Both the position numbers and the translations under genes were made by a program. The notes below the pieces were generated by a model. That model saw only the letters and a list, made by a program, of their open reading frames with translations. It did not search any database and was not told the DNA's origin. 64,000 nucleotides of DNA from Otis tarda (Eukaryota; Chordata; Aves; Otidiformes; Otididae), in NCBI GenBank assembly GCA_026413225.1, contig CM048553.1, positions 116,814,690-116,878,689 on the forward strand. The letters run 5' to 3'. Position 1 is the stretch's first letter; every line of letters starts with the position of its first letter. Positions 48,772-60,182 of this stretch are shown in pieces.

Positions 48772-48954
48772 TGAATAGCTTTCCCCAAGTCAAGTCTGTT
48801 TTGCCCATAATGGTAACTTTAAGGATTTTTTCCCTGTCATTATCTCAGACCTCAAGCTGTTTTTCTTATATTATCTCTCCCCATTCTCTTGGAGGGTGGG
48901 GAGAGTGAGAGAGAGACTGCATAGTCTGGTCCCGATCAGGGCTGAACTATGACA

Positions 48955-48959
48955 TTCCT
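48955..48959. repeat. Target-site duplication TTCCT, right copy
   Basis: Right partner of 47793-47797; sets the 3' LTR boundary exactly. Confidence 0.9.
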
Positions 48960-51900
48960 CAACCTCCAAAACTCAGGGCCTGATGCAAAAAAACCTATGG
49001 GAAGCATAGATCCATTTAATGCTTGTCTCCCAAACTGTACCTGAGAATTATGTGGGAGACTGGCAGTTGGCGTGAACCAACTAATCTCTATTATGGTGTC
49101 AGCACACTATGTCCAGAGCAAAGAAAATATTTACACGTTTGAGGTGGGAAGGAATTTGCTGGTAGTAAGTTGTCTTCATCTGCAGGCACTTATCCTCCTT
49201 TCCCTCTACTTTCCTTTCAGTAGCACTTGCTGTCTTTCCATTATAAGAGAACAATCCCAACACACACTTACTCTTAGCGTTTCAGGTTGTAGTCCTTCTG
49301 GCTCTTCCAGCATCCCACACAGAGCTCTTGGTGTACTTCTCAAATGTATGCTCTAAATTGTCAAAAAGACCGCCAAAACTGTGAGACCTTCTCCAACTTT
49401 TTCTGGTTCTGTCCATACTGGTTACCTTCAATGAAGGTGAAATCAAATAGAAGAGACATTCCTGTGGTTGTGGAATTCTTTTCTAACCCCATTATCTACA
49501 TAAGAATCCAATTCTTTTCAATTCTTATTCCCTACGTGATTTTGGGCCTACTGCCCCTTGTAACCCTTGGTAGCATCTGTTAGATTTGGGACCCTCAGAA
49601 GTGTGGCAGTAGAAGTCATTCCCTTCATACTGTGTGGTTATGACAGCTCTGCTATATAACTGTGGCCCACACATTTGTTGTTTGATAGCCCATGTACTCA
49701 TATGCTCTCCTGTCTACCTTGGCCTTTCTCACTTAAGTTTCTGCTGTAGCCCACAGATGCTTTCCTTGGTCATTCATCTCAGATTCTGATGCTTTGCTAC
49801 TGTAAACATGTCTACACTGAAGCATTTGGTTTCATTGATCCTCTTAGACATTGCCGCATTCCATGACCTGTACATTAAATAGTTTTAATTTTATAAATAG
49901 AATTTTAACGATTAAAACTCTTTAACAATTAAACTCTTAGAAATCATGTAAGCTGTGCTGTTAGAGATCTTACAATGTAAGGAATTTTTTTCCGTACCTC
50001 AGCAAAACTTGGCAGAGCAGTTAGCCTTAGAAACAAAGCATAGCAGATGTGATTAATCATTACACAGCTCAAAATAATAGCCTGTATTAGGGAAAAGAGG
50101 ATCATCACATAAAATCCAAAAATGTTTTTTTCTATATGCCTTACAAATCAACGTCATTTACCACAATACAAAAGGAGAGTCTGTGCTTATTGATCAGAAT
50201 CTATGCAATAAGTTCTAATATACAGAAGATGTATCCTGTTAAGAAAGATTAAAAATAGTCTCAAACATTCCAGGATTAAAGAAAGTATATGTTTTTCAGG
50301 TCCCTACTATAATCCTATACTACTGGAAGATTACTCTGAAATACTAGTAGTCTACAAGTAGTCTACAAGCATTAATAGTACTATCCGAGTGATGAAGACT
50401 TCTTAAAAAGACTTTTGACTAAACTAATAGTTCTTCCAAGAGCAAGGGACAGAAAATTTATGGAATTACTTTTCTGCTTTGGTAACTTGCAATGAATGAT
50501 AAAATTCCTTCCTGTGTATTGTCCTATTTCTATGGCTGGTTGTGAATTGCTGCCCTAAACAACGAACTAAAAATATGAGTTCATTTCTGTACTGTATTAT
50601 GAATGTGTTATTGTCATGGCTTGTAATTACAATCATTCATAGTGTGAACATGAGGTCTGAATGGTAAAATGTCCTGAAAACAGTCTTCTCCTCTGAATTT
50701 ATGAATTTCCAAGCTTACCTCTCATAATGATTAATACTGTATGGCCATTTAACTCTCAGGTCATTCAACAGAGCAGCCACCATACCTCAGAAGTCATGAA
50801 AGTGAAAAAGTACTTAAGGCACAATGAAAACAAGGTCTTATGACAATGTAATTAATGGATATTATACCTTTATAGAATGAAGATGTAGACAATAAATATA
50901 ACGAATCATCGAAAAATCTTCTACTACTGCTGCTAAGAGGAAAATTTAAAAATCGGATTGTCAAGGCAGGAAAAAAAAATGTCTTTACAGTGTAATTTGG
51001 TAACATCAGTACCGGGAGGAACACTTTTCCATAGACAGGGAGGAAACATCTACAAAGCAAGAAAAGAATAAATACTGCATTAGCAAGACATTTTTGTACC
51101 AGAGGTTGGAAGATTTGTGCTTTACAGCATTGAGAATTCAAATTTTAAAGACAAATCTTTTCCTATTAATCTGTAATGACAATTTCTACCTCATAGTGAA
51201 AGATGTCTTCAGTGAACTTTGAGGTAGCATATTTTCTGATTTTTTCCTTGAGCTGCTTTGCTGCAGTAGTGGTTCTATACAAAAGACATGCAGTAAAGTG
51301 ACTTATGTGAATTCTAAACTACATCTTTGATGTTTAAAAGAAGAACATGAAATTGGATATTGTTACACTTTATCCAATTTCCAGTGTTGATTTTTTCTTT
51401 GAAAAAAATATTGGGTTTTTAAAGTTTTTTTCTCCTTTTTAATTCCGCTTGCAAAATACAGTTTATTTTTTTCAGTAACCTATACAGAATCAAACATGAT
51501 CACACAGAATAAGAAAAGCCATTTGAAAAAAAGCCATGAAAGCATTTCATAGATTTTTGAAAATAGTTCCACTGTCTTCCTTTCAAAATTCAAAATCTAG
51601 TTCCCAGACATCAATAATTACATGCATCGTTTCTTTTATTTTCAATTTTTTATTATTTTGATGTCGATTTTTTAAAGAGACTTCTGTAAAGGAATGCAAG
51701 AAATATGTTCGTCTGTTTCCAAATTACGCTCTCAATATTTTGGTTTTAACCAGAGATTTGCTACTATGTGTTGGTCTGTCTATAGATTTAACAAGAATAG
51801 CCTTATAGACCGCTGAACAGAAATGACCTTTAAAAAATTATTCTTACAGTTTTTCTGTATGACTGGGCCTTAGCCCTTTTTTGTTTTGAAATAATTAATA

Positions 51901-54697
51901 AGATTATTTGAAGCAATGAAATAATATAGGTCCAGAAATCTGATTGACCATGTTACAGTTGATGTGATTTGTAATCTACATGTTATTTAAATGAAGCTAG
52001 TCTTATTAATTCCTTTATAACTATTGCAATCACCGAGCAAGAAATAATATGTCAATCCTTTAAGTATAGGTTTCCCTTCTATTTATACCAGCATTACAGG
52101 AACAAATAACCCTAACTACTGTTGAAGTTCTAAAAAAAAATAATATAATAAGGCACAAAAGACTACTTTAGTGCCTCACTTTAAGTGACTTAAGTGAGAG
52201 TTAGGCACCTAAGTTCACTTGTGGGTTTAGCCCTGCATTATACAGGCAAAAGTGCATTGATCTGGGAACCAATTTACTTCATTGGGACCACTGCTGTTGA
52301 CATATGACTTTATGTCACTCTAGGGAAAAAGAAAAATTAAAAACTCATTCAATGCACAAATTTTGAAGCAGTTTTTCTTTCTATGAGCCAAGGATCTTGG
52401 GTGTTTAATTGCTATGAAAAAAAGTAATACATCTAAGTAGTAATCTCTAACTCACTTGTAAGAGCCACAGGAATAGGTGAGATTATGGTATTTTAGCGCT
52501 TTTTTTTCTCTTCTTCTCCAGAAGTTTGAAATGAAAATGTATTCATTTAATTGTTTCAAGATTCAGAAACCTTTGGTTCAGATTAATTTAAAGACTTGAG
52601 TTGTTTCATTTTTTTTTCTAATACTAAATTATTTTTTTTCTCCAACAACATCCATTATTCTTGTCTGTTTATGCATATTGTGTTAATTTTAGCTTTGTCT
52701 AGCCTACTTCTGTAGTAAAAAAAAAAATCTCTTAATTCATAATTCAAAGAGCACAAAGCCAGCAAACACTAAAGTAACTCTAAGTGCAACGTCTACGATG
52801 AATTATAGCTTATTCTCCCTATAATCTCATGCTATGAAGAATGAGAATTTTTCTCACAAAGAAGAGATTGCTAAGGAGGAATTCATTTTGTTTTGTTTTT
52901 TCTTTGTTTGTTTTCTTAATTGATTTGAACAGAGATGGAGGTTTCGGCATGTAATACCATTGCAAATCAAAGGCAAATTCAATAGCAGGAGATTCTCTAG
53001 AGTCTTTGTACAAGTGAAATACTGTGACTAGCACAAAAATGTTAAACAACAAAGAGGCTACACATTGGCTTTGGCACCAGCCATAAGCAGGAATGAAAGT
53101 GTCACGGAAGGCCACAATCTCTGCCATGGTGCAGCTGCAGTTGGACCATGGAGGAAGCAATCTCCATAATCTCCATGGCACTTTCCTGATACTTCTCAGT
53201 GTCAGACTGGAAAGATGTGGAGGTACCACTGCAGTTTGCACTGGCATCCTTTTTGCCCTAATTGTCTGTTAGTTCCAAAGGTTCAGAGAGTAACATATGC
53301 TGCAACTTCCTTCTGGAATATCAGAACTACATGAAACTGCTATCAGCTGGCAGGTTAGTTTAGGATAATATGATTTGAAAGTCCATTTATTTATAAAACA
53401 TTATAAAAGAAAGAGTGAAGTGATAAAGCAGCTCTTATTTGTTCTCTTCCTTTAATGAACTTGTAGATCAAAAGCAAAGTCAACATACTTCAAGTTCATA
53501 AGCTATATAGATAGTAAGTGACAGATTCTACTGCCAGTTGCTATTCACTTTGAGCGCCAACTTTTATCTTAGAGAATGTTACTGATGTTGGAATAGAATT
53601 TGAGATACTTAGGGATAACAGAATCATGTCTTAATGTAACACTGTTCCAGATTCAATCTGATCGCTTCTGTTAGTCACTGTGCATGTAATATTTATGTAT
53701 CTTGTGTAAGAGATAGTAAGCAACTATAAGGCATGAAAATCTGATTTCAGTTACACCATATCTACAGAATAATCTGTAAAGTTTGCAAGAGAACAACTTG
53801 TTCCCCTAAGGGCCTGACCAAGCCTAGTCAGCCTTATTCAAAAAACAGCCTCCTTTTTATTCTACAGTGAGGAAGGCTGAGGGTTGCCAGTCCCTGAGCG
53901 TGTCTGGCAGACAAAGCATCATAAGAGAGGAAGGAGAATGAAAAAGGCCAGACTACTCTGGGTAGCTGAGACCAGGAAGACCTACCTCGAAGCAGTCTCC
54001 AGAGAGAAGGGCTGTAGGCAACTAATGACACTTTTGTTATTAATACTGAATCTGTAAAGTTCCTTACACCTTGTTATTGTCTTTGTCTATCTAAAAATTA
54101 CTACTGTAGAAAAGGAAACTGGATGTGAGAAAAAAAAACCAGAGTATTAAGATAAATCTTTAATAATCCCATTTAACTACTTAGTTGTTGAGGGCTTTTT
54201 TAATTATATTTAGTGCCTATAAAAGAAGGAAACTAGCTTAGTCTTTTGAGAAGAGACATAAGAAGTGGTGTTCAATAGTTACTTAGTTCTTCCTAAGCAT
54301 TAATCAATAAAGATTTGCAGCTTATGGAACTGTAACCTGTCTAAAGTATCTTTGTATCTAATGGAAGCTTTTCAAGTCCTGCTGCCTAAGCTGGATACCT
54401 TCATGTAAGAATAAAGTATAAGGAATGATTAGCAATTAAAGCAGTCAAATAACAAAGTGAGTTTATTTCCCTTTCCATAAAGATCTTGACACAAAATATG
54501 TCACTTTTAATTTTATTATTTGCATAGTGTTTGCTGTATTAACATATGAGAATATTGAAGTTATACAAGATATGGCAATGTAACTCTCATTCAAAAGCCA
54601 GAAACATTATCTACTCTTAGCTGAAAAGCTGATATTGATCAACATTGGATCAAATATTATTTTAATACAGGTTTTAATAGCCATTGGAATTCAGTAC
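48960..54697. other. AT-rich non-coding DNA, no gene seen
   Basis: No exon recognised. A perfect 11-bp tandem duplication lies at 50348-50369. The phrase at about 52180-52215 (AGTGACTTAAGTGAGAGTTA, then GGCACCTAAGTTCAC) resembles a motif of ancient amniote repeats but is too short to assign. A 142-codon minus-strand open frame at 52819-53247 has no recognised domain and its composition is like the surroundings. Confidence 0.5.
50348..50369. repeat. Perfect 11-bp tandem duplication
   Basis: Two identical adjacent units TAGTCTACAAG, preceded by a partial third (CTAGTAG). A simple slippage duplication. Confidence 0.9.
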
Positions 54698-54773
54698 TTT
54701 CTTTTTCTTTTTCTTTTTCTTTTTCTTTTTCTTTTTCTTTTTCTTTTTCTTTTTCTTTTTCTTTTTCTTTTTC
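54698..54773 (+). repeat. (CTTTTT)n hexanucleotide microsatellite
   Basis: About twelve near-perfect CTTTTT units. The array is so regular that it reads through as an open frame of alternating Phe and Leu, a by-product of its repeat and not a gene. The minus strand is pure purine. It is likely to vary in length between individuals. Confidence 0.97.
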
Positions 54774-54840
54774 AATTTATTTTCATTTACTTTTTCCTAT
54801 TAATTTTATCTATTATTTGTATTTATGTATTTATTTAATT

Positions 54841-55008
54841 AATTTCTTTTTTCTTTTCCTTTTCCCTTTCCTTTTTCTTTTTTAATTTTCTATTTTACTT
54901 TTTATTTTTATTTTTTATTATTTTTACTTATTTATTATCTCCTTTTTTTTTTCTTTTCACTTTCTTCTTTTCCTTTTCCTTTTTCTTTTTCTTTTCCACT
55001 TCTTTTTA
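54841..55008 (+). repeat. Pyrimidine-rich low-complexity tail
   Basis: After a short AT-rich gap the plus strand returns to T-rich sequence with single C interruptions (CTTTTCCTTTTCCC-like units) up to about 55008. It looks like a decayed outer part of the same microsatellite. Together with the array it forms a homopurine/homopyrimidine region of about 300 bp with AT-rich breaks. Confidence 0.85.
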
Positions 55009-56356
55009 AAAAATGGGACCTCATTCTAGCTCAGTAAATTTCCAGCCCTACCAGTATATATGCTTTCTATACTTGGAGAAAATAGTTGCTATATCTCCAT
55101 CTGTTAATGGTATATCATAGCCTACATGTTGTGAAGAGACATATATGAAGTTGCTGTGAACTTTCATGGGAAACATAAGAGCTCTGCGTTTTCAGAATTT
55201 TCTGTGGTTTTACATGTAGAAAAAAAAAAATTAGACAGTTTTAAATATCTGGAAAATAGGTCCAAAAGTATAATTCAAGACTTTTCATTCTATCCCAAAA
55301 TATCTTGTGTGAAGAAGGTCTTTGTTTACAGGATTTCACCACAGCAAACATACAAATAGTGAGAAATATTCCTATTTGTCATTAATCTGATAAAATTTGT
55401 GTATCTAAGAGATTAATCTGCTTCAAATGCTGACAGGAGTTTCTTTCAGAACAACATATGAAAGCAAAAAGGATACTCCTACTGTTGACTATTATGTATT
55501 TATCAAGATGATCTAGTATGGTGACATATGTATACTCACTGTAATAACAACCTTAGAGATCAGAATAAGTCAGCTGATTATATTACAATAAGTACTTTAA
55601 AAATTTAAAATTTAAAGTTTGATTGGAGCTCACATTTGCAGACGGTACTTGGGGTGGTGGTTCTAATTTTTTTCACCTGGCTTTGTTGTTTATCTTGGTC
55701 ATAACTACTGATTGCTGGGTTAAAATCATTTTTATCTTAGACAATTCTAAAAATCATGCTTTTATAGGGTATTTTAAGTAGAAAATGACAGTTCTTAAAG
55801 GATGTAGATGTAGAATGTTCAGAAATTGGACACAAATCTAAATATACATAATTGTATTTCTGATACCAGAAACACAAGTTTTAGTTTCAAGTACTTGTTT
55901 AATCCTGTCTCTAACAAAAATATGGCATAATTAATGAAATTTTTATGCAGATAGAAATTAAAAAAAAACAACAAACCTCAATTGTTTTTGAATAAACACA
56001 AAAATTTCATTGTGAAATAAAGAAATGATGGAAGTAAGATTTATATTACCTAATTCTGGTTGTTAAAAGGTAGGGGTTTTGACCTGTTTATTTAGTTGTG
56101 AATGCAGCATTTTATTGACCGTTCTTAATAAAACAACTCATCTACTTCAGAAAACCTTTTAAGATGGGATTAGTTGCCATCTGAAGTTCCCTGGTTCTCT
56201 CCATCAACTATAGAGGGAATCTAAAAAAATTCCCCTTAAAAAGGTAGCGAAGTTACAATAAATTACTTTCTTCTAGTTAAGTTCCTTGTTCTTTTGGCAA
56301 TTAGTTTACCCAGAGTGATTCACAATGCACACAGTATGCCATTGTGCATAGATATT
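55009..56356. other. AT-rich non-coding DNA, no gene seen
   Basis: Nothing recognisable; short A-runs and short chance open frames only. Confidence 0.5.
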
Positions 56357-56570
56357 TGAAGATGGGCTGGAGCACCTCTCTTATGAGGACAGGCTGAGAG
56401 AGTTGGGGCTGTTCAGCCTGTAGAAGAGGAGGCTCCGGGGAGACCTTATAGCAGTCTTCCAGTACCTCAAGGGGGCCTACAAGAAAGATGGGGAGAGGCT
56501 GATCAGTAGGGCCTGTTGTGATAGGACGAGGGGTAACGGTTTTAAAACAGAGGGAGGTAGATTGAGATTG
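56357..56570 (+). mobile_element. CR1 LINE internal fragment lacking its 3' end
   Basis: Sense-strand CR1 ORF2 sequence from GGGCTGGAGCACCTCTCTTA through AGGCTGAGAGAGTTGGGGCT, GGAGACCTTATAGCAGTCTT and GAAAGATGGGGAGAGGCTGA, to AGGGAGGTAGATTGAGATTG. The coding equivalents are [13 protein letters not shown] and [11 protein letters not shown]. Similarity to the avian consensus is high, so it is not ancient, yet the last ~60 codons, the 3' UTR and the octamer tail are missing. Confidence 0.95.
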
Positions 56571-57356
56571 TCAAAATAAACATAAGGCAGCACAGTAGAA
56601 AACTATGTACTACTATTCCACCTGCCCTCTTAAAAATAGGCAGACAGACACAGATAGACAGGCTATGAAAGAGTAAATTACAGTAAATAATTTATAAAGG
56701 TAGAATATTGAAAAAAATCCAGGCTGTTCAGATTTAAATCCTAAGAGATGGGAACGTGAGGTTAAGGAAAATTTCTAGCATGTCACTTCTGCATGGCCTG
56801 ACTACCTTTTTGTGTTTATAATATTAAAGTCAGACAACTGCTAAAAGACAGCTCATGAGATCCCAACAGATGTGGCTTAGACACATTAGTTTTATTCATT
56901 TTAGTGGAATTTAGGTGCTCAGCAATTTGGTTTTTGTGTTTAATAAAATCATGGATTTAATGAGCAATCAGGGTAGACAATGTACTCAAATTTAAAGAAT
57001 ATAAATAAGAGAGGGAATTGTAGTAATTTAGAAATTGTTTTAATAAAGTTTTTGTTATTATTATGCAAATAGTTAATTAGAAAAATCAATTCAAATTTGT
57101 TTGTAAAGAACTAAAGATGGTGAACAAGCTAATTATAATAACAGAGCATCTGCAAAAATAATCTGAGAAATACACTGTTTGTATTCTGAAATCTACTCTG
57201 AAATAGTTCTTTGAAATCAGAAACAGTAACAGAAGTTTCGAGATTAAACTTGACAGTAAACTTGTATGATAATATAATGTCTATTTTGCAATTCAGTTTA
57301 AAATAACAGTTGTTCTCCAAAATACTACTTGAAAACTTCTCGAGTTCTTTGGGTTT
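56571..57356. other. AT-rich non-coding spacer
   Basis: Unique AT-rich sequence between two CR1 fragments in opposite orientation. No element recognised. Confidence 0.5.
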
Positions 57357-58038
57357 AAAAGTCATCTAGTCCAAATTCCCCTGCAAGAAGCAGAGACATC
57401 TTCAACTAGATTAGGTTGCTCAGAGCCTCATCCAGCCTGGCCTTGAATGTTTCCACGGATGGGGCATCTACCACCTCTCTGGGCAACCTGTGCCAGGGTT
57501 CCATCACCCTCATTGTAAAAAATTTTTTCCTTATTTTCAGTCTGAATCTCATTCCTTCTATTTTATAAACATCATCCCTCATCCTATCCCAACAGGCCCT
57601 GCTAAAGAGCTTCTCCTCATCTTTCTTATAAGCCCCCTTTAGGTACTGGAAAACTGTTATAAGGTCTCCTCAGAGCTTTCTCTTCTCTAGGCTGAACAAC
57701 CCCAACTCTCTCAGCCTGTCCTCATAGAAGAGGTGCTCCAGCCCTCTTATCATCTTCGTGGCTCTCCTCTAGACTTCCTGCAACAGGTCCATATCCTTAC
57801 GTTGGGGGTACCAGAGCTGGATGCAGTACTGCAGGTGAGGTCTCACGAGAGCAGAGTAGAGAGGCAGAATCACCTCCCTTGACCTGCTGTCCACACTTTT
57901 GATGCAGCCCAGGATGCAGTTCACTTTCTGGGCTGTGAGCAAACATTGCCAGCTCATGTTGAGCTTCTTGTCCACCAGCACTCCCAAGTCCTTCTTCTCA
58001 GGGCTGTTCTCGATCCATTCTCCACCCAGCCTGTATTT
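57357..58038 (-). mobile_element. CR1 LINE fragment, left member of a tandem pair
   Basis: On the plus strand it begins AAAAGTCATCTAGTCC, inside the CR1 3' UTR, so the octamer tail itself is lost or unrecognisable. It runs through the usual 3' UTR and ORF2 C-terminal sequence to CAGCCTGTATTT at 58038, where a second CR1 starts with its octamers. The coding part is broken: the frame at 57769-57987 (minus) encodes [14 protein letters not shown], then [14 protein letters not shown] with two residues missing, then [15 protein letters not shown]. It is more diverged than its right-hand neighbour. Confidence 0.94.
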
Positions 58039-59618
58039 ATCATAGAATCATAGAATGGTTAGGGTTGGAAGGGACCTTCAAAGGTCATCTAGCCCAACCC
58101 CCCTGCAAGGAGCAGGGACATCCCCGACTAGATCAGGTTGCTCAGAGCCTCATCCAGCCTGGCCTTGAACATTTCCAGGGATGGGGCTTCCACCACCTTT
58201 CTGGGCAACCTGTTCCAGTGTTCTATAACTCGCATTGTAAAAAATTTTTTCCTAATTTCCAATCTAAATCTACCCCCCACTATTTTAAAACCATTACTCT
58301 TGTCCTATTGCAACAGGCCCTACTAAACAGCCTTTCCCCATCTTTCTTGTAGGCCTCCTTGAGGTACTGGAAGACTGCTATCAGGTCTCCCCGGAGCCTT
58401 CTCTTCTCCAGGCTGAACAACTCTCTCAGCCTGTCTTCATAAGAGAGGTGCTCCAGCCCTCTTATCATATTCGTGGCCCTCCTTTGGACCTTCTCCAACT
58501 GGTCCATGTCCTTCTTGTGTTGGGGGCTCCAGAACTGGACACAGTACTCCAGGTGGGGTCTCACCAGGGCAGAGTACAGGGGGAGAATCACCTCCCTCGA
58601 TCTGCTGGCCACGCTTCTCTTGATGCAACCCAGGATGCGGTTGGCCTTCTGGGCCACAAGGGCGCATTGCCGGCTCATCTTGAGCTTCTCGTCCACCAGC
58701 ACTCCCAAGTCCTTCTCCTCAGGGCTGCTCTCAATCCATTCCCCGCCCAGCCTGTATTTGTGCCTGGGATTGCTATGACCCAGGTGCAGGACATTGCACT
58801 TGGCCTGGTTGAACTTCATGAGGTTGGCATGGGCCCACCTCTCCAGCCTGTCAAGGTCCCTCTGGATGGTATCCCTCCCTTCCAGCGTGTCGACGGCACC
58901 ACACAGCTTGGTGTCACCAGCACTCTGTCCCACTGTCCATGTTGCTGACAAAGATGTTAAACACGGCTGGTCCCAATATCAGCCCCTGAGGAACACCACT
59001 CATCACCAGTCTCCACTTGGACATCAAGTCATTGACCACAACTCTTTGCATGTGACTATCCAGCCAATTCCTTATCCATTGAGTGGTCTGTCCATCAAAT
59101 CCATTTCTCTCCAGTTTAGAGAGAAGGATGTCAGGCAGGACAGTGTCAAATGCCTTGCACAAGTCCAGGTAGATTATGTCAGTTGTTCGTCCCTTGTCCA
59201 CCAATGCCGTAACCCCCGTCATAGAAGGCCATCAAATTAGTCAGGCACGATTTCCCCTTAGTGAAGCCGTGTTGGCTGTCATCAGTCACCCCTTTATATT
59301 CCATGTGCCTTAGCATAGTTTCCAGGAGAATCTGCTCCATGTCCTTGCCAGGCACAAAGGTGAGGCTGACCAACCTGTAGTTCCCCGGGTCTTCCTTTTT
59401 ACCCTTTTTAAAAATGGAGGTTACGTTACCCCTTTTCCAGTTGTTGAGAACCTCACCAGACTGACATGACTTCTAAAATAGCAGCTTGGCAGCTTCATTC
59501 ACCAGTTCCCTCAGGACCCACGGATGCATCTCATCAGGTCCCACAGACTTACGCACCTTCAGGCTCCTTAGATGGTCTCGAACCTGCTCTTCTGCTACTA
59601 TAGTCAGGAGGGAACAAT
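58039..59618 (-). mobile_element. CR1 LINE, longest copy in the window
   Basis: The plus strand begins ATCATAGAATCATAGAATGG, the 3' octamers and 3' UTR, and runs about 1.58 kb through ORF2 to about 59618 (GCTACTATAGTCAGGAGG). Read on the minus strand it includes the RT domain entrance (GPDEMHPWVLRELVNEAAK), [20 protein letters not shown] and [19 protein letters not shown], then [13 protein letters not shown], the first catalytic Asp of the palm. The downstream thumb and C-terminal region follow. It abuts another CR1 of the same orientation at its 3' side. Confidence 0.97.
58280..59373 (-). pseudogene. CR1 reverse transcriptase with active-site deletion
   Basis: The coding sequence is split over three overlapping frames (59373-59179, 59222-58914 and 58951-58280). 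Palm motif A ([10 protein letters not shown]) and the SGVPQG segment are present. The second catalytic segment is not: near 58917-58922 the sequence jumps from the DSGTEC codons directly to GDTKLCG. About 17 bases that normally encode the LSKFA part are missing, flanked by a TGC microhomology. This both removes part of the FADD box and shifts the frame. Further indels include loss of two residues in the [10 protein letters not shown] stretch. It cannot encode active enzyme. Confidence 0.92.
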
Positions 59619-59830
59619 TTTAAAAGTTTTACCTGGATAGTTTATCTGGACACTGATAAAGAATGATATAATAACTGTTTAAAACCATCAGAAGAGCTAG
59701 TTAATGTCATACAAATCTACGTAATGTGTAGGAAGGGAGGAAGCTAGGAAGTGTAGGCCAAATGTCCTTAAAATCTTCTTAGCTTAAAGAGAATTACTAA
59801 TCTATGGAATTTCCTCTTGAGAAAAGTGTT
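59619..59830. other. Short non-coding spacer
   Basis: About 210 bp of unique AT-rich sequence between the CR1 and the solo LTR. Confidence 0.6.
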
Positions 59831-59834
59831 TAGT
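59831..59834. repeat. Probable target-site duplication TAGT, left copy
   Basis: Matches 60556-60559. Four bases is short, and an alternative 5-bp pair (AGTTG at 59832-59836 and 60548-60552) overlaps it, so the exact boundary is uncertain by two to eight bases. Confidence 0.55.
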
Positions 59835-60008
59835 TGTATCACGCTCCGATTTCGGATGAGAGAAAGGTCCCCTTGCGTTCTAGCCGACCTCAGATGAGTC
59901 TGGGAGGCTAGGGACAGCTAGACCAACCTCTCACACACCGGAGCGTGGTTTTGCTCGTATTCTCGGGAACAGAATTAAGACTCAAAACAGAGTCAAGCAC
60001 CAGGTAAC

Positions 60009-60014
60009 TTTATT
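60009..60014 (-). terminator. LTR polyadenylation signal, minus strand
   Basis: TTTATT on the plus strand is AATAAA on the minus strand, followed by GTTACCTGG. Its place about 175 bp from the LTR 3' end fits the R/U5 boundary region. Confidence 0.6.
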
Positions 60015-60173
60015 AACCTGACGAGAAGTTCGCAAATGCAAGAGAAAGGAGAGAAAGAAAGGAAAGAGGGAAAAGAGTTTCAGTTGCAATAGCTACCACC
60101 ACGGAGCTGCGGCGTCCCGACAGTCCAGTTGACTCGGTGGGGGAACGTTCCATCCGATGTTGGTCATTTCTGT

Positions 60174-60182
60174 CCTTTTATC
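60174..60182 (-). promoter_or_regulatory. LTR TATA-like box, minus strand
   Basis: The plus strand reads CCTTTTATC; the minus strand therefore reads GATAAAAGG. It lies about 375 bp into the LTR and about 160 bp before the AATAAA, as expected for a retroviral core promoter. Confidence 0.55.

Larger units (their letters stand above)
47798..48954 (+). mobile_element. 1157-bp solo LTR of an avian ERV
   Basis: The element begins TGTCGTGGTTTTG and ends GGGCTGAACTATGACA, so its ends form the short inverted repeat TGTC...GACA. It is flanked on both sides by the 5-bp direct repeat TTCCT (47793-47797 and 48955-48959). It is far more GC- and CpG-rich than its surroundings. A TATA-like box (47972-47978) and an AATAAA (48766-48771) lie in the right order for U3-R-U5 in sense orientation. 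The final phrase resembles that of the LTR at 34.1 kb, but the start and body differ, so it is a separate and much longer LTR family. No viral coding region is attached. Intact ends and kept CpGs suggest a fairly young insertion. The 5-bp duplication suggests an ERVL-like or similar class; this is tentative. Confidence 0.9.

Noticed and set aside
52819..53247. 142-codon minus-strand frame with a hydrophobic stretch and LLFNIFV, recalling CR1 RT
   Set aside because: The LLFNIFV likeness is isolated: the PQGS and FADD motifs that should flank it are absent, and the nucleotide sequence does not match CR1. I treat it as coincidence.
54635..54838. Open frame encoding repeated Phe-Leu
   Set aside because: It is only the translation of the (CTTTTT)n microsatellite.
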